Made by a program: the position numbers and the translations under genes
Shown here: positions 28,032-37,471 of the stretch, in pieces
How the letters are laid out: every line of letters begins with the position of its first letter
Position numbering within the stretch: position 1 is the first letter of the stretch
DNA from: UBA1309 sp047605645
GTDB lineage: Bacteria > Bacteroidota > Bacteroidia > Bacteroidales > Dysgonomonadaceae
DNA: 64,000 nt
Reading direction: 5' to 3'
Assembly (NCBI GenBank): GCA_047605645.1
Contig: JASGFJ010000016.1
Span: forward strand, 1 to 64,000
The notes under the pieces: model-generated
Databases searched by the model: none
What the model saw: only the letters and a program-made list of their open reading frames with translations
Told to the model about the DNA's origin: nothing

Positions 28032-28928
28032 TCAGCCCCTCGGGTGAGCTTTATCATATATTTTTTTTAATTCCTCTACAGAGGTATGCGTATAAACTTC
28101 GGTAGATGCTAAACTGGAATGCCCGAGTAATTCCTTCACCGAATTGATTTCCGCCCCATGATTCAACATCCCGGTCGCAAAAGAATGCCTCAAAACATGC
28201 GGACTTGCTTTCCCGAGTGTCGCGATATGTTCCAAACTCCGATGGACAATCCGATAAATCAACATCGGGTAAACAGGTTTTCCTGTTTCGAGCACAAACA
28301 AATTGTCTGTCTCCCGGGTCACATCCCGATTGCGAATATGCTGATATTCTCGAATAGCCTGAGCCAAGGCATTTGAAATAGGAATCAGTCGCTGTTTATT
28401 CCTTTTTCCGTTTACAAGAATCAATTGTGCCGAATAATCAACATCCGAGTCTTTCAACTTCACTAATTCTTCGCGCCTCATTCCCGTGAGATAAAGCAGC
28501 TCCACAATCAAGTGATTTCGCATCGACTCAAATTCATTGCTTCCTTCGGGAATCCCCTTACAGGAATCAAGAATCGATTTCATATCGCCATAATTGACAA
28601 ATGAAGGTAGCGGTTTGCCTGTTTTCGGAGCTTTCACCGACTTGGCCGGATTGTGCGACACAAATCCATGTTCCAGAAGATACCGGTAAAACGACTTTAC
28701 GCCACTCAACTTTCGGCCAATACTTCTTGGAGAAACCCCTGATTCGGCCAATGAAACAACCCAGCGACGAATCATATCGGCATCGATCTGCTCCGGGTCG
28801 AACTCTGGTTCCAGACCACGGATATATTCTTCGAACTGGCAAAGGTCCGTAAAATAAGAAATCTCCGTATGTCGGGAATAATTCCTTTCATGACGGAGAT
28901 AATCCATATATGTTTTTATCTTAGTCAT
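28032..28928 (-). CDS. tyrosine recombinase, XerC/XerD type
   Basis: A 298-residue tyrosine recombinase with the SAM-like core-binding domain (1-100) and catalytic domain. The active-site set is complete: R151 (TGMRREEL), K175, H244 and R247 (HVLRHSF), H270 (LLGHSS) and nucleophile Y279. Length and lack of an arm-binding domain fit a housekeeping Xer protein for chromosome dimer resolution. It lies in the fixed rpsU-xer-hpf order, not in a mobile setting, so a cellular role is likely. Whether it is XerC or XerD cannot be told from the sequence alone. Confidence 0.93.
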   Translation of the reverse strand: MTKIKTYMDYLRHERNYSRHTEISYFTDLCQFEEYIRGLEPEFDPEQIDADMIRRWVVSLAESGVSPRSIGRKLSGVKSFYRYLLEHGFVSHNPAKSVKAPKTGKPLPSFVNYGDMKSILDSCKGIPEGSNEFESMRNHLIVELLYLTGMRREELVKLKDSDVDYSAQLILVNGKRNKQRLIPISNALAQAIREYQHIRNRDVTRETDNLFVLETGKPVYPMLIYRIVHRSLEHIATLGKASPHVLRHSFATGMLNHGAEINSVKELLGHSSLASTEVYTHTSVEELKKIYDKAHPRG

Positions 28929-28978
28929 CGCTTTCCCTTAGGAAAACGAATGTATAGACTTTTTACGAATTAACCAAA

Positions 28979-29170
28979 TTATTCTTCAGTTTGATGAAGT
29001 TTCTGTACGTAAATAGCATGAAGCTTTTGTTTACGGCCAGCGACAGATGGTTTTTCGAAAGCTTGACGACGTCTAAGTTCTTTAACAACACCTGTTTTTT
29101 CGTATTTTCTTTTGAATTTTTTCAAGGCTCTTTCGATATTTTCGCCTTCTTTCAATGGAACGATAATCAT
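28979..29170 (-). CDS. rpsU: 30S ribosomal protein S21
   Basis: A 63-residue S21 beginning MIIVPLKEGENIERALKKFK, with the Arg/Lys-rich helix KRKYEKTGVVKELRRRQAFE. S21 helps base pairing between 16S rRNA and mRNA leaders. First gene of the minus-strand cluster. Confidence 0.96.
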   Translation of the reverse strand: MIIVPLKEGENIERALKKFKRKYEKTGVVKELRRRQAFEKPSVAGRKQKLHAIYVQKLHQTEE

Positions 29171-29546
29171 TTTTTATTTTGTATTTAGTTATTAATTTTT
29201 TACTTCTGTTTTCTATAAAACAAGGGATAGCACTTTAATCAGCTGAGATATACAATCAGCCTAAATGCCTGTTTTCAAATTCACTTTTCTTCTATTTTTT
29301 CTTTCTAAGAAACCAATAAAACCTCCCTCCTGTTTCGGGTCGCAAATTTAGATAATAATTAGTAACTTACGAAATTTTGAGAGATATTTTTCCATTTCAG
29401 CCATAACAATCACTCAAAAACAGGATTAAAAAGCATCTCTAATCTGGTAATTTATCTTTAGGAAATAGGTTTACTGCACATTTTTTGTAATTTTGTGCCG
29501 ACTATTTCAATACTAAAAAATTACAACCTACATAAAACTATTAAAT
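29171..29546. promoter_or_regulatory. divergent promoter region rpsU/fabI
   Basis: On the minus strand TAAATTTG (29343-29350) fits a -7 element for rpsU, with TTTC 20 bases upstream. On the plus strand TAATTTTG (29488-29495) lies 52 bases before fabI. The fabI -33 element is weak. Nothing else was seen in these 376 bases. Confidence 0.45.
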
Positions 29547-30362
29547 ATGGGATACAATTTATTAAAAGGCAAGAGGGGAATTATCTTCGGAGCCTTAAAC
29601 GAACAATCAATTGCTTGGAAAGTAGCAGTAAAGGCTGTAGAAGAAGGTGCTACAATCACACTTTCCAACACGGCAATGGCCATGAGAATGGGACAAACCG
29701 GCGAATTGGCAAAACAATTGAACTGCGAAGTGGTAGCTGCCGATGCGACCAGCACAGAAGAACTTGAGCAAGTGTTCGTTAAATCACAAGAGGTTCTGGG
29801 AGGAAAAATCGATTTCGTTCTACACTCTATCGGCATGTCGCCAAATGTTCGTAAAGGACGTGCTTATGACGACCTTGACTATAACTTTTATTCCAAAACA
29901 TTAGATATTTCGGCAATGTCATTCCACAAAATGATGCAGGTGGCAAAAAAATTAGATGCAATTGCCGAAGAAGGTTCTATTCTGGCACTGACACATATTG
30001 CCGCTCAACGCATCTTTGCCGGATACAACGACATGGCTGATGCTAAAGCGACACTGGAATCCATTGCACGTGGATTTGGCTATGTTTACGGCCGGGATAG
30101 AAAAGTGCGTGTCAACACAATTTCTCAATCTCCTACTCCAACAACGGCAGGAAACGGAATCGGAGGCATGCAGAACTTCCTAGCTTTTGCAGACAGAATG
30201 TCACCGCTCGGCAATGCAAACGCTGAAGAATGTGCGGATTACTGCATCGTTATGTTCTCCGATCTGACTAAAAAAGTGACAATGCAAAATCTTTTTCACG
30301 ATGGAGGTTTCTCCAACACCGGACTAACGGAGGCTGTGATGGAAGGATTTCATGCCGAATAA
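29547..30362 (+). CDS. fabI: enoyl-[acyl-carrier-protein] reductase (NADH), FabI type
   Basis: A 271-residue short-chain-dehydrogenase-type enoyl-ACP reductase for the last step of each fatty-acid elongation cycle, the target of triclosan-like inhibitors. The nucleotide-binding start is GIIFGALNEQSIAWKVA and the catalytic Y160-(6)-K167 motif reads YNDMADAK. The position 10 residues before Y160, usually Tyr in FabI (Tyr146 in E. coli), is His150 (THIAAQR), from codon CAT. The C-terminus VTMQNLFHDGGFSNTG is typical of the Bacteroidales enzyme. Stands alone with its own promoter and a strong hairpin downstream. Confidence 0.95.
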   Translation: MGYNLLKGKRGIIFGALNEQSIAWKVAVKAVEEGATITLSNTAMAMRMGQTGELAKQLNCEVVAADATSTEELEQVFVKSQEVLGGKIDFVLHSIGMSPNVRKGRAYDDLDYNFYSKTLDISAMSFHKMMQVAKKLDAIAEEGSILALTHIAAQRIFAGYNDMADAKATLESIARGFGYVYGRDRKVRVNTISQSPTPTTAGNGIGGMQNFLAFADRMSPLGNANAEECADYCIVMFSDLTKKVTMQNLFHDGGFSNTGLTEAVMEGFHAE

Positions 30363-30435
30363 AAATTAAAGAATGGCTCTAAGACGCCGGATCATTGTTT
30401 CCGGATAGCTCTTAAGGCACTATCATTTAAACTGA

Positions 30436-30492
30436 AAAGCGAAAGATTTTTAAGGATAACTGCAAAGGAAATCCGGCAAAATCTTTCGCTTT
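30436..30492 (+). terminator. large hairpin downstream of fabI
   Basis: A 15-bp perfect stem (aaagcgaaagatttt/aaaatctttcgcttt) around a 27-base loop, with a modest T-rich tail. Likely a terminator of fabI, possibly in both directions. Confidence 0.6.
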
Positions 30493-30526
30493 ATCTATTT
30501 ACCCCGAAAAAAACGGAGTAATACCG

Positions 30527-30841
30527 ATGTGTATAAAATATGCCAACGAGGACAAAAGCAAAGGATATATTGTGCTGCCGGGAGGAGATTTTAATGAGGC
30601 ATCACACCTCAACCGGGTAAAAAGCACCAAAAAAGAATTCGAACACCAGGATCTCGTAATCCCCTGGCCTGTGAGTACCATTCTCTATGAAAACGATTAT
30701 TGGGATACTTACCATGAATGTTTTCCAAATCCATTGACACATCCTCCGGGTATCACATTCCCATCGTATATACAAGAAATGGATCCGTCAAGAATAACAA
30801 AAAGCCTGTATATTTACAGATACCGAGCCTTATTCCCCTGA
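30527..30841 (+). pseudogene. fragment of an endonuclease/exonuclease/phosphatase-family protein
   Basis: The frame holds the middle of an EEP-superfamily enzyme: YIVLPGGDFNEASHL contains the GDFN active-site motif, and NPLTHPPGITFPS is the region just before the usual SDH/DERDRID end. The N-terminal half (with the QE metal motif) and the C-terminal His motif are missing, so it is a decayed gene. The fragment keeps a continuous frame of 104 codons by chance or recent loss. Confidence 0.55.
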
Positions 30842-30890
30842 ATAAATCCGAAGCAAACTCTTTTTGCTGATTAATTCTACTTAAAACGCA

Positions 30891-31024
30891 TCATTCTTCA
30901 CGCGTATTGATATACCACAAATTCGGGATACTGTTCCGATAGAAAGGAAGCAGCTCAGCCTCATCAAAGACTAAATACGTTCGAAATGCCGTTCAGTAAT
31001 CCACCGAAGCAATTCTTCTCTTGT
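30891..31024 (-). pseudogene. possible decayed minus-strand gene end
   Basis: Two minus-strand frames join across one shift: TREELLRWITERHFERI, then TYLVFDEAELLPFYRN followed by SIPNLWYINTREE and a stop at 30891-30893. Each looks protein-like and together they suggest a broken C-terminus. The family is not recognised. Confidence 0.25.
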
Positions 31025-31086
31025 TTATCTCATGACGTCTATACGTCAACCTGAGCCTGACAGAAAAACCCGATATCGGAAAATAC

Positions 31087-32046
31087 CTAAAAGGAGGCTT
31101 TATTACCAACATCTGAATGAAGGTTCGGGATGCATCTCTTTATATCTACCGGATACTTTTCAAAGAGTATTCCTTTTTCTTGAAATCTTAACCTGATAAC
31201 CAAACCTTGATCGGTAAATGGCTTTGTCTGGTCGAAGATAAAATTACCAAGACTGTAAAAAATCGGTTTCCCTTTATATATTTCTTCCTCTTGCACAACA
31301 TGCGGGTGATGCCCGATAATGGCATCAGCTCCTGCGTTAACTAACATTCGGGCTTGTTTTCGCTGCAAAAGAACCGGCGAGCGCTGAAATTCAGCACCCC
31401 AATGTAAAATAACGACTACATAGCACCGAGGATTTGTCTCTTTCAATGTGCGGATAGAAGTGCAAAGAGAATCTACCGAAGCCTGACAAACCCCGGGAAG
31501 ATCTTCCAGAGAAACCCAATTCTCCAGGGGAAGTAAAACCGAACTATACAAGGCAACCTCCGTATTTCCCTTTCTTAGCAACACAGGCGCAGATGCCTCC
31601 CGCCGTGTATTTCCATACCCTAAAGGCTGTATTCCCGCTTCTTTAAGATGACGAACGGTTGAGACAAGCCCGCTTCTTCCCTGATCTATAGAATGGTTAT
31701 TGGCAAGAACTGCATATTTGATCCCATGGTTTCGCAAAGACGGTAACCACACCGGATCGCCCCTGAAAATAAACCGTTTGTTTATAGGAGAAAGCGCATC
31801 GGTGACCGGGCATTCCAGATTGACAACCACAGCATCCGAGCTTCGAAACAAAGGCGCTACTTTTTCGAAAAGAAAATCTGCATTTCCCCCACCCTTTTGT
31901 ATTTCTTTGCGTACACCTCTATCCAGAAGGACATCTCCGGTGAAACAGATAGAAAGTTCTTGATCTGGTTTACGATCCGGCTTACCCTGCCCGGAACATG
32001 CCAAGAGCAAAGTAAGCAACCACAAGACTCCATACTTCATCAGCAT
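31087..32046 (-). CDS. CapA-family (poly-gamma-glutamate synthesis-like) lipoprotein
   Basis: A 319-residue lipoprotein (LLACSGQG lipobox) of the CapA family, a calcineurin-like metallophosphoesterase fold first known from poly-gamma-glutamate capsule synthesis. Motifs in order: CFTGDVLLDRGV, VVNLECPVTD, LANNHSIDQGRSGL, VVILHWGAEFQRSP and IIGHHPHVVQ, then YSLGNFIFDQ. It overlaps the end of the DUF3160 gene by 7 bases, so the two are translationally coupled. The true substrate in Bacteroidales is not known. No other capsule gene lies nearby. Confidence 0.85.
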   Translation of the reverse strand: MLMKYGVLWLLTLLLACSGQGKPDRKPDQELSICFTGDVLLDRGVRKEIQKGGGNADFLFEKVAPLFRSSDAVVVNLECPVTDALSPINKRFIFRGDPVWLPSLRNHGIKYAVLANNHSIDQGRSGLVSTVRHLKEAGIQPLGYGNTRREASAPVLLRKGNTEVALYSSVLLPLENWVSLEDLPGVCQASVDSLCTSIRTLKETNPRCYVVVILHWGAEFQRSPVLLQRKQARMLVNAGADAIIGHHPHVVQEEEIYKGKPIFYSLGNFIFDQTKPFTDQGLVIRLRFQEKGILFEKYPVDIKRCIPNLHSDVGNKASF

Positions 32047-34463
32047 CCGGAGCTATAAAATACCCGGTCATCTATCGCCGGCTCCTTATCTATAACAATA
32101 CCTTTCATCCACCCCTGGATAGCCGGCGCCTTCTTTTTCTCAAGCATTTTTTGCCATTGCTCGTCGGTCAGGCGCGTTCCCAAAGGCTGCACAAATTCAT
32201 AGTAACTGAATGTCGCTCCTTTGGTCAGATAGAGATACCCGTTGATTTCGACCACCACATAGATGTTGTTTGCATTTCCTGTCGCCACATGTAGAATGCC
32301 GTTTTTATCACACCCTCTAACATTTCGGGTGTAAATATCCGCCACCACAGCTATCGATTTATCGGGTCCCTCAACCCTTGACCAGCCGTCAATATACGGC
32401 ATATCCGGCTCAAGTACCGAAAGTGAAAAATATTCGATACTGCTTCCCATATATTGGATAGTTGAATACTCAGCCTCACTCAAAACCTTCCCGGCAAGTT
32501 CCTTCTTTGTTGCTGAAATCAAAAAGGTCACATAATCGTTCAATTGTTCCGATTTGCTTTTCAGGTCTTCTGTCATCAGCTTATTTCTATTCAATAGATT
32601 AGTCGTCAGCACCACCATTTCCTGAAGTTTATTCCAGAACTTCAAATTCGGCTCGACATACCCTCTCACCACGGGAGGAGGAGGCCCGCCATCTCCACAT
32701 TCGGCAGCAGCAGGCTGTTCGGCATACAAAATTGCGTCGTGCTTAAGTTCTGCCCATGAGGCAAGCGAAGTATTCATGTTCTTATATCCCCACGCTCTTG
32801 TCTGCATAAATTCAGGATAGCCCTTGTCTTTTTTTTGCATTTCAAGCAAACTTTCCATCCACTTATTGTAAACCGATGCATTCCATTTCCCGTAATTGCG
32901 GAATAGCCCTTTCATCTCGCTCATCCGTTTCATGTATTCACTCCAGTTTTCATTTTCCTTAAAGAAATTCAACAGTAAATCTTCCGCAGGCAAGGAGCCG
33001 AGAGCAGCGAAAACATCAAGCCCCTTAGGATAAGCCTTTTTAGCATTCGGACGCACGTCCACCATCTTTTGTAACACATCGTTATCAATCAGATAGCGTT
33101 GGGGCATAAAATTAATCTTATCAGGGCAAGAAATTTCAATCTGCGGCTTAATTCTATTTCTTGTCTTTGATAACTCAACCAACATCCGGTTCACTTTTTC
33201 CACATTCGGGGGAGCCAAAGCCGCTTTCATTTCATGGATGTTGTTTTTCTTCAGAAAATCGGCAATATCCATAAATGAGAGATTGTCCGGCAAACCAATA
33301 AGAAAAACGATCGGCTCATAAATTCCCTGATAAAGCTTCATTAGATTCTCTCCGTCGGAAGAATTTGTATCATTGAAAAGCATGGAAGCGAAAATGGCCT
33401 GCTTCAACTGCGCTTGCTGTTCACGACAAAACGGTGCTGTCTGCAACCACATCATGGCTTTGAAATAATGCTGCATTTCGGGCTTACGGGTGTAATGTCC
33501 ACGGGGTTTAAAAAGACTGTACGGAAAGTATACATCGAGCATTCCCAAAAGTTCAGAGAAATTATCTTTCTGAGCGTTTATATTCTTGATTTCTTGTTCA
33601 TATAGTTTAGCATAAGAAGGTGGTACTTCCAGTTTCTTTCCTGACAAAAGATAATAAGGTATGGCATAATATACCATATTGTATTCTGCCAGTTTACGGA
33701 TTTCGTCATCGGCAGACGCTGTTCTTTTTTGGGATTCCTTGTAAAGTCCCAGACACAGTTGTTTCAACATAGGAATAAATCTCTGCTGCTCAAGACTTTT
33801 CAGCACATACGAAAAATACATGTGAAATGCCTGCAAATAGAGGTCGGTGGTGATAAAATTCGGGATCTGGCGGTAATCATTTTCTTCATACACATGAAAT
33901 AGCTGCATGTTAGCTCCCGTGGTGATTACAAAATTGTTATCTCTCAGCTGTTTCAAGAAATCTTGATCTACATCCTTAAATTGAAAAAGATTAACGGCAT
34001 TGCTTACATTTCCCAGCGTATATTCTCCTGCTTTTTGGAAATTATTTGCCTTCAATTGCTTTATTCTCTTTTCTATTTTATCGAGAAAAGAGCGTTCTTC
34101 TTCCGATAATTTCACATCAGCATACGACTCCGGCATTTTATCTTTTTCCCACAAAGCATACAATAATTTTTGGTACCATCGGGTATTCGCATTAAAAAAA
34201 GCATATAAGTCAGCTTCATTGAAATGCATTCCGTGCACGGCATACACGTAATTGTAGTACAAGCGTAGCTCTTCTAAAGATAAATTGCTCACGTCTACTG
34301 ATAAATCGACCTTCTGAGGGAGATTGGTTTGGTTTACAATACTCGAAGCATCTCTTTTCGGCATAGACATGGCGGCATCTATGTGTTCATTCTTTTTTGT
34401 GCTATTGCATGATGCGAACAGGCCAATAATACATATAATCAGTAAAGTTGTGATGTTTTTCAT
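32040..34463 (-). CDS. YARHG/DUF3160-domain lipoprotein
   Basis: An 807-residue lipoprotein (GLFASC lipobox). A YARHG-like domain lies near residues 60-100 (LEELRLYYNYVYAVHGMHF), followed by the large mostly helical DUF3160 domain to about residue 720 (ITTDLYLQAFHMYFSYVLKS; GPPPPVVRGYVEPN). The last part is a small domain with VYVVVEINGYLYLTKGATFS. DUF3160 has no established function. It is the middle gene of a three-gene minus-strand operon with a FG-GAP-like lipoprotein and a CapA-like protein, all three exported, which points to a shared envelope role. Confidence 0.8.
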   Translation of the reverse strand: MKNITTLLIICIIGLFASCNSTKKNEHIDAAMSMPKRDASSIVNQTNLPQKVDLSVDVSNLSLEELRLYYNYVYAVHGMHFNEADLYAFFNANTRWYQKLLYALWEKDKMPESYADVKLSEEERSFLDKIEKRIKQLKANNFQKAGEYTLGNVSNAVNLFQFKDVDQDFLKQLRDNNFVITTGANMQLFHVYEENDYRQIPNFITTDLYLQAFHMYFSYVLKSLEQQRFIPMLKQLCLGLYKESQKRTASADDEIRKLAEYNMVYYAIPYYLLSGKKLEVPPSYAKLYEQEIKNINAQKDNFSELLGMLDVYFPYSLFKPRGHYTRKPEMQHYFKAMMWLQTAPFCREQQAQLKQAIFASMLFNDTNSSDGENLMKLYQGIYEPIVFLIGLPDNLSFMDIADFLKKNNIHEMKAALAPPNVEKVNRMLVELSKTRNRIKPQIEISCPDKINFMPQRYLIDNDVLQKMVDVRPNAKKAYPKGLDVFAALGSLPAEDLLLNFFKENENWSEYMKRMSEMKGLFRNYGKWNASVYNKWMESLLEMQKKDKGYPEFMQTRAWGYKNMNTSLASWAELKHDAILYAEQPAAAECGDGGPPPPVVRGYVEPNLKFWNKLQEMVVLTTNLLNRNKLMTEDLKSKSEQLNDYVTFLISATKKELAGKVLSEAEYSTIQYMGSSIEYFSLSVLEPDMPYIDGWSRVEGPDKSIAVVADIYTRNVRGCDKNGILHVATGNANNIYVVVEINGYLYLTKGATFSYYEFVQPLGTRLTDEQWQKMLEKKKAPAIQGWMKGIVIDKEPAIDDRVFYSSGC

Positions 34464-34567
34464 TCTATTTAAATTTTGCGTTCAGAAGACAGATTATTTA
34501 TTTTATTTTCAAAAAACTGATGTAAGTAATTCAATAAGAAACAGGTTTTATTTTAGAATTTGTCAGT

Positions 34568-35140
34568 TTAAAAAAATTCTTGTTGAGCTTTCTCGCGGGA
34601 AACATTTCTGCAAATATATCTTATAAATTCGAGCCCAAATCCACGCCAGCCATATTCAGCAACAAGAAACGTTTCATCCTGCTCTTTTTCGATGGTTCTT
34701 ATTCTTGATTTAGCTGTATCTTCCTTCAACCTAAAATCAACTAAAGGTTGCGAAACCCGGGAACCGAGCCACATCGGACGAATGTAAAAATCTTTCGTTA
34801 TTTTAAAAATGAAAAGTCTCTTATCGGGTTTAGGATCAAAGCGCGTCGGTTTTATTGTACCTACCAGAATTTCCGGTACACCATCATTATCGACGTCTCC
34901 AAAATCGAAACGATAGACCGGATAATCCAACTTCCATGTAGAGTTAAGACTATCATCCACAAGTAATTTCAATGCAAAAGATGAATCGGAATACTGCTTC
35001 AGCAAAACACAAACCTCATGGTCACCAACCTTTCGTGAAAATCTATTTTTGTCTGTTTTTTTACATGAATGAAGCCCTGTCAAAAAAACAAATCCAAACA
35101 ACAGCAAGGATATAGAAGTATACAAACAGGTTGTTTTCAT
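34568..35140 (-). CDS. FG-GAP-like repeat lipoprotein
   Basis: A 190-residue lipoprotein (FLTGLHSC lipobox) with a calcium-loop-like DFGDVDNDGVPEILVG motif near residue 80, as in FG-GAP/VCBS propeller repeats, though only one such loop is present. The C-terminal half (EEYGWRGFGLEF-like region) is not recognised. First gene of the operon that continues with the DUF3160 and CapA genes, 104 bases downstream. Probably periplasmic or at the outer membrane. Confidence 0.6.
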   Translation of the reverse strand: MKTTCLYTSISLLLFGFVFLTGLHSCKKTDKNRFSRKVGDHEVCVLLKQYSDSSFALKLLVDDSLNSTWKLDYPVYRFDFGDVDNDGVPEILVGTIKPTRFDPKPDKRLFIFKITKDFYIRPMWLGSRVSQPLVDFRLKEDTAKSRIRTIEKEQDETFLVAEYGWRGFGLEFIRYICRNVSREKAQQEFF

Positions 35141-35291
35141 ATACGGAAATACGAGATAATAACTTTATTCTAAATAATTTGAAATAGATAAAGACAGCAT
35201 TTTTTTTGAGTAAGCGATAATAAAATTAAACAAAGAAAACAATTTATACGATTTAAAAAGCTAAATTTGAAAATTATAAATAAACATTTTT

Positions 35292-35900
35292 ATGCTTATT
35301 AAGATTTATCCGGAAAACCCGAACCCAAAAGAAATGTCCCGCGTTGTGGATTTACTGAAGGAAGGAGGGTTGGTCATCTATCCCACAGACACTGTCTACG
35401 CTATTGGCTGTGATGCGCTAAACGTACGGGCAGTTGAAAAAATATGCCAGTTAAAGGGTATTAATCCAAACAAAAGCAACCTTTCCATCATTTGCTACGA
35501 CTTGAGCAATATCAGCGAATATGCCCAAGTGGACAATCCGACGTTTAAGATTATGAAAAAAAATCTTCCGGGTCCTTTTACCTTTATCCTGAATACAACT
35601 TCACAACTTCCTAAAATATATAAGAACAGAAAGACAGTCGGAATTCGCGTTCCCGACAATAGCATTATTCGCGAACTTGTCCGCTTGCTTGGTAATCCTA
35701 TCTTGACCACTTCGGTAAAAGACGACGATGAAGTGCTGGAATACTCTACCGATCCGGAACTTATATCCGAAAAATACGAAAATATTGTTGATCTTGTTAT
35801 TGACGGAGGATATGGAGGAATAGAAGCCTCAACAATCGTAGACTGCACAAACGATAGTTGCGAAATAATACGCCAAGGAAAAGGTGAATTGATTTTGTAA
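35292..35900 (+). CDS. Sua5/YciO/YrdC-family protein, likely threonylcarbamoyl-AMP synthase
   Basis: A 202-residue YrdC-fold protein. Motifs: GGLVIYPTDTVYAIGCDA near 27-45, the Lys/Arg/Ser nucleotide-binding residues in KNLPGPFTFIL, and VGIRVPDN. The family makes threonylcarbamoyl-AMP from Thr, bicarbonate and ATP for the t6A37 modification of tRNA. The protein is of the short type, without the Sua5 C-terminal domain, and more like the YciO branch, whose activity is less certain. A TAAATTTG element lies 22 bases upstream. Confidence 0.85.
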   Translation: MLIKIYPENPNPKEMSRVVDLLKEGGLVIYPTDTVYAIGCDALNVRAVEKICQLKGINPNKSNLSIICYDLSNISEYAQVDNPTFKIMKKNLPGPFTFILNTTSQLPKIYKNRKTVGIRVPDNSIIRELVRLLGNPILTTSVKDDDEVLEYSTDPELISEKYENIVDLVIDGGYGGIEASTIVDCTNDSCEIIRQGKGELIL

Positions 35901-35974
35901 TAACGAGTTTTATAGATATTTTCGCATTTCACAAACAAATAGAAATTATTTACCTCACATAACATCTATATTTT

Positions 35975-37447
35975 ATGAAAAAGACACATATTCTATGTAT
36001 TTTTGCAGCTTTAATCACCTCCTGGATATCTTCCTGCAAAAGTGATGACGATAATAATGGCGGAGCAAGCAATCAGGAAATAAACAGTTGGATATATGAA
36101 AATATGAAAACTTATTATCTTTGGACGGACTACATCACATCAAAACCAAATTATGCATCCAATCCGGAAACCTTTTTCGAATCTCTTCTTTATACCAAAG
36201 AAGATCGGTTTTCATGGATTCAGGAAAATTATACGGATTTACTCAATACCTTAAACGGGGTAACATCGAAAGAGATCGGATTCGAATATACTCTTTGGTG
36301 GAAAAGTAACAGACAAGATAGTCTGATCATAGAAGTATCGTATCCTAAAAATGGGACGGACGCAAAGGCAAAAGGTATCGAAAGAGGCGATTTTATCACC
36401 AGTGTAAATGGAAAAGCAATCACCAAGTCGAACTACAAAACGATATTTTCAGATAATAGTTCCAGCTACCAACTTTTGGTCTCCAAAAATCTTGGAGCAG
36501 GAAAGCTCTCTACTCCATCAACCATAACCGTAACTCCCATAGCCGGTTATGCAGAAAACCCGGTTTATCTGTATAAAACAATAAGTACGACTGCTGGAAA
36601 TGTCGGATACCTGGCTTATCATTTTTTTGCGGATGATTCCGGTGATTCTACCCGCAGGTATGACAAAGAGTTGGTCGCAGCACTTTCCGATTTTAATAAT
36701 CAAAACATCAATAATTTAGTTCTTGACTTAAGATACAATAGCGGAGGAGCTATTTCTTCTGCAGTAATCCTGGCAAGTGCATTAGTCAAATCGAGAACGG
36801 AAGATCTGCTGTTTGCGAGAAACGAATACAATAAAGAAATAACCACCTTTCTGACCCAAAAGTACGGTGCAAACTCTTTGAATGATTATTTCATCAATAA
36901 TTTCACCCCTGAATATCCGGCAAATAGTGCGGCTATCTCGATTCCTAATTTAGGAGATAAACTTAATCACATCTACATCTTAACAGGAAGGTACACAGCA
37001 TCGGCCAGCGAATTAATTATCAATGGGCTAAAGCCATATATGAATATCACATTAATTGGAGACAGCACGTATGGCAAGAATGTGGGTTCAATATCTATTT
37101 ACGATGAGACAAGCAAAACGAATAAATGGGGAATGCAACCCATCGTTACTAAAATCTATAATTCGAAAAATCAATCTGACTATGCAAACGGCTTTGCCCC
37201 TGATTATGCAGCAGATGATAATTACGACAGTAGCAACGGTTATGTGCGCGTGCATAAACCTCTCGGCGATGAAAATGAATATCTGCTTAATATAGCCTTA
37301 AACCTGATTCAAGGCTCTATGTTGAGATCACGTATCGACAACTCTGCTTTTACAAAAAGAGTAATGAAACCCAACTTTAATCCGGAAGGAAGAAGTTTTG
37401 ATATGTACATCAACAACAAACATCTACTAAAAAAACGGTTGAATTAA
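35975..37447 (+). CDS. S41-family C-terminal processing peptidase-like lipoprotein
   Basis: A 490-residue lipoprotein (WISSC lipobox followed by KSDDDNNGG). An N-terminal helical region is followed by a PDZ-like segment (about 90-170) and the S41 protease core with NLVLDLRYNSGG. The catalytic pair is Ser345 (ASASE) and Lys368 (YGKNVGS). Such lipoproteins cleave periplasmic or surface protein tails; the target is unknown. It lies 24 bases before thrA but has no known link to threonine synthesis. Confidence 0.88.
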   Translation: MKKTHILCIFAALITSWISSCKSDDDNNGGASNQEINSWIYENMKTYYLWTDYITSKPNYASNPETFFESLLYTKEDRFSWIQENYTDLLNTLNGVTSKEIGFEYTLWWKSNRQDSLIIEVSYPKNGTDAKAKGIERGDFITSVNGKAITKSNYKTIFSDNSSSYQLLVSKNLGAGKLSTPSTITVTPIAGYAENPVYLYKTISTTAGNVGYLAYHFFADDSGDSTRRYDKELVAALSDFNNQNINNLVLDLRYNSGGAISSAVILASALVKSRTEDLLFARNEYNKEITTFLTQKYGANSLNDYFINNFTPEYPANSAAISIPNLGDKLNHIYILTGRYTASASELIINGLKPYMNITLIGDSTYGKNVGSISIYDETSKTNKWGMQPIVTKIYNSKNQSDYANGFAPDYAADDNYDSSNGYVRVHKPLGDENEYLLNIALNLIQGSMLRSRIDNSAFTKRVMKPNFNPEGRSFDMYINNKHLLKKRLN

Positions 37448-37471
37448 ACAATATAAGAGAATCATCACAAA

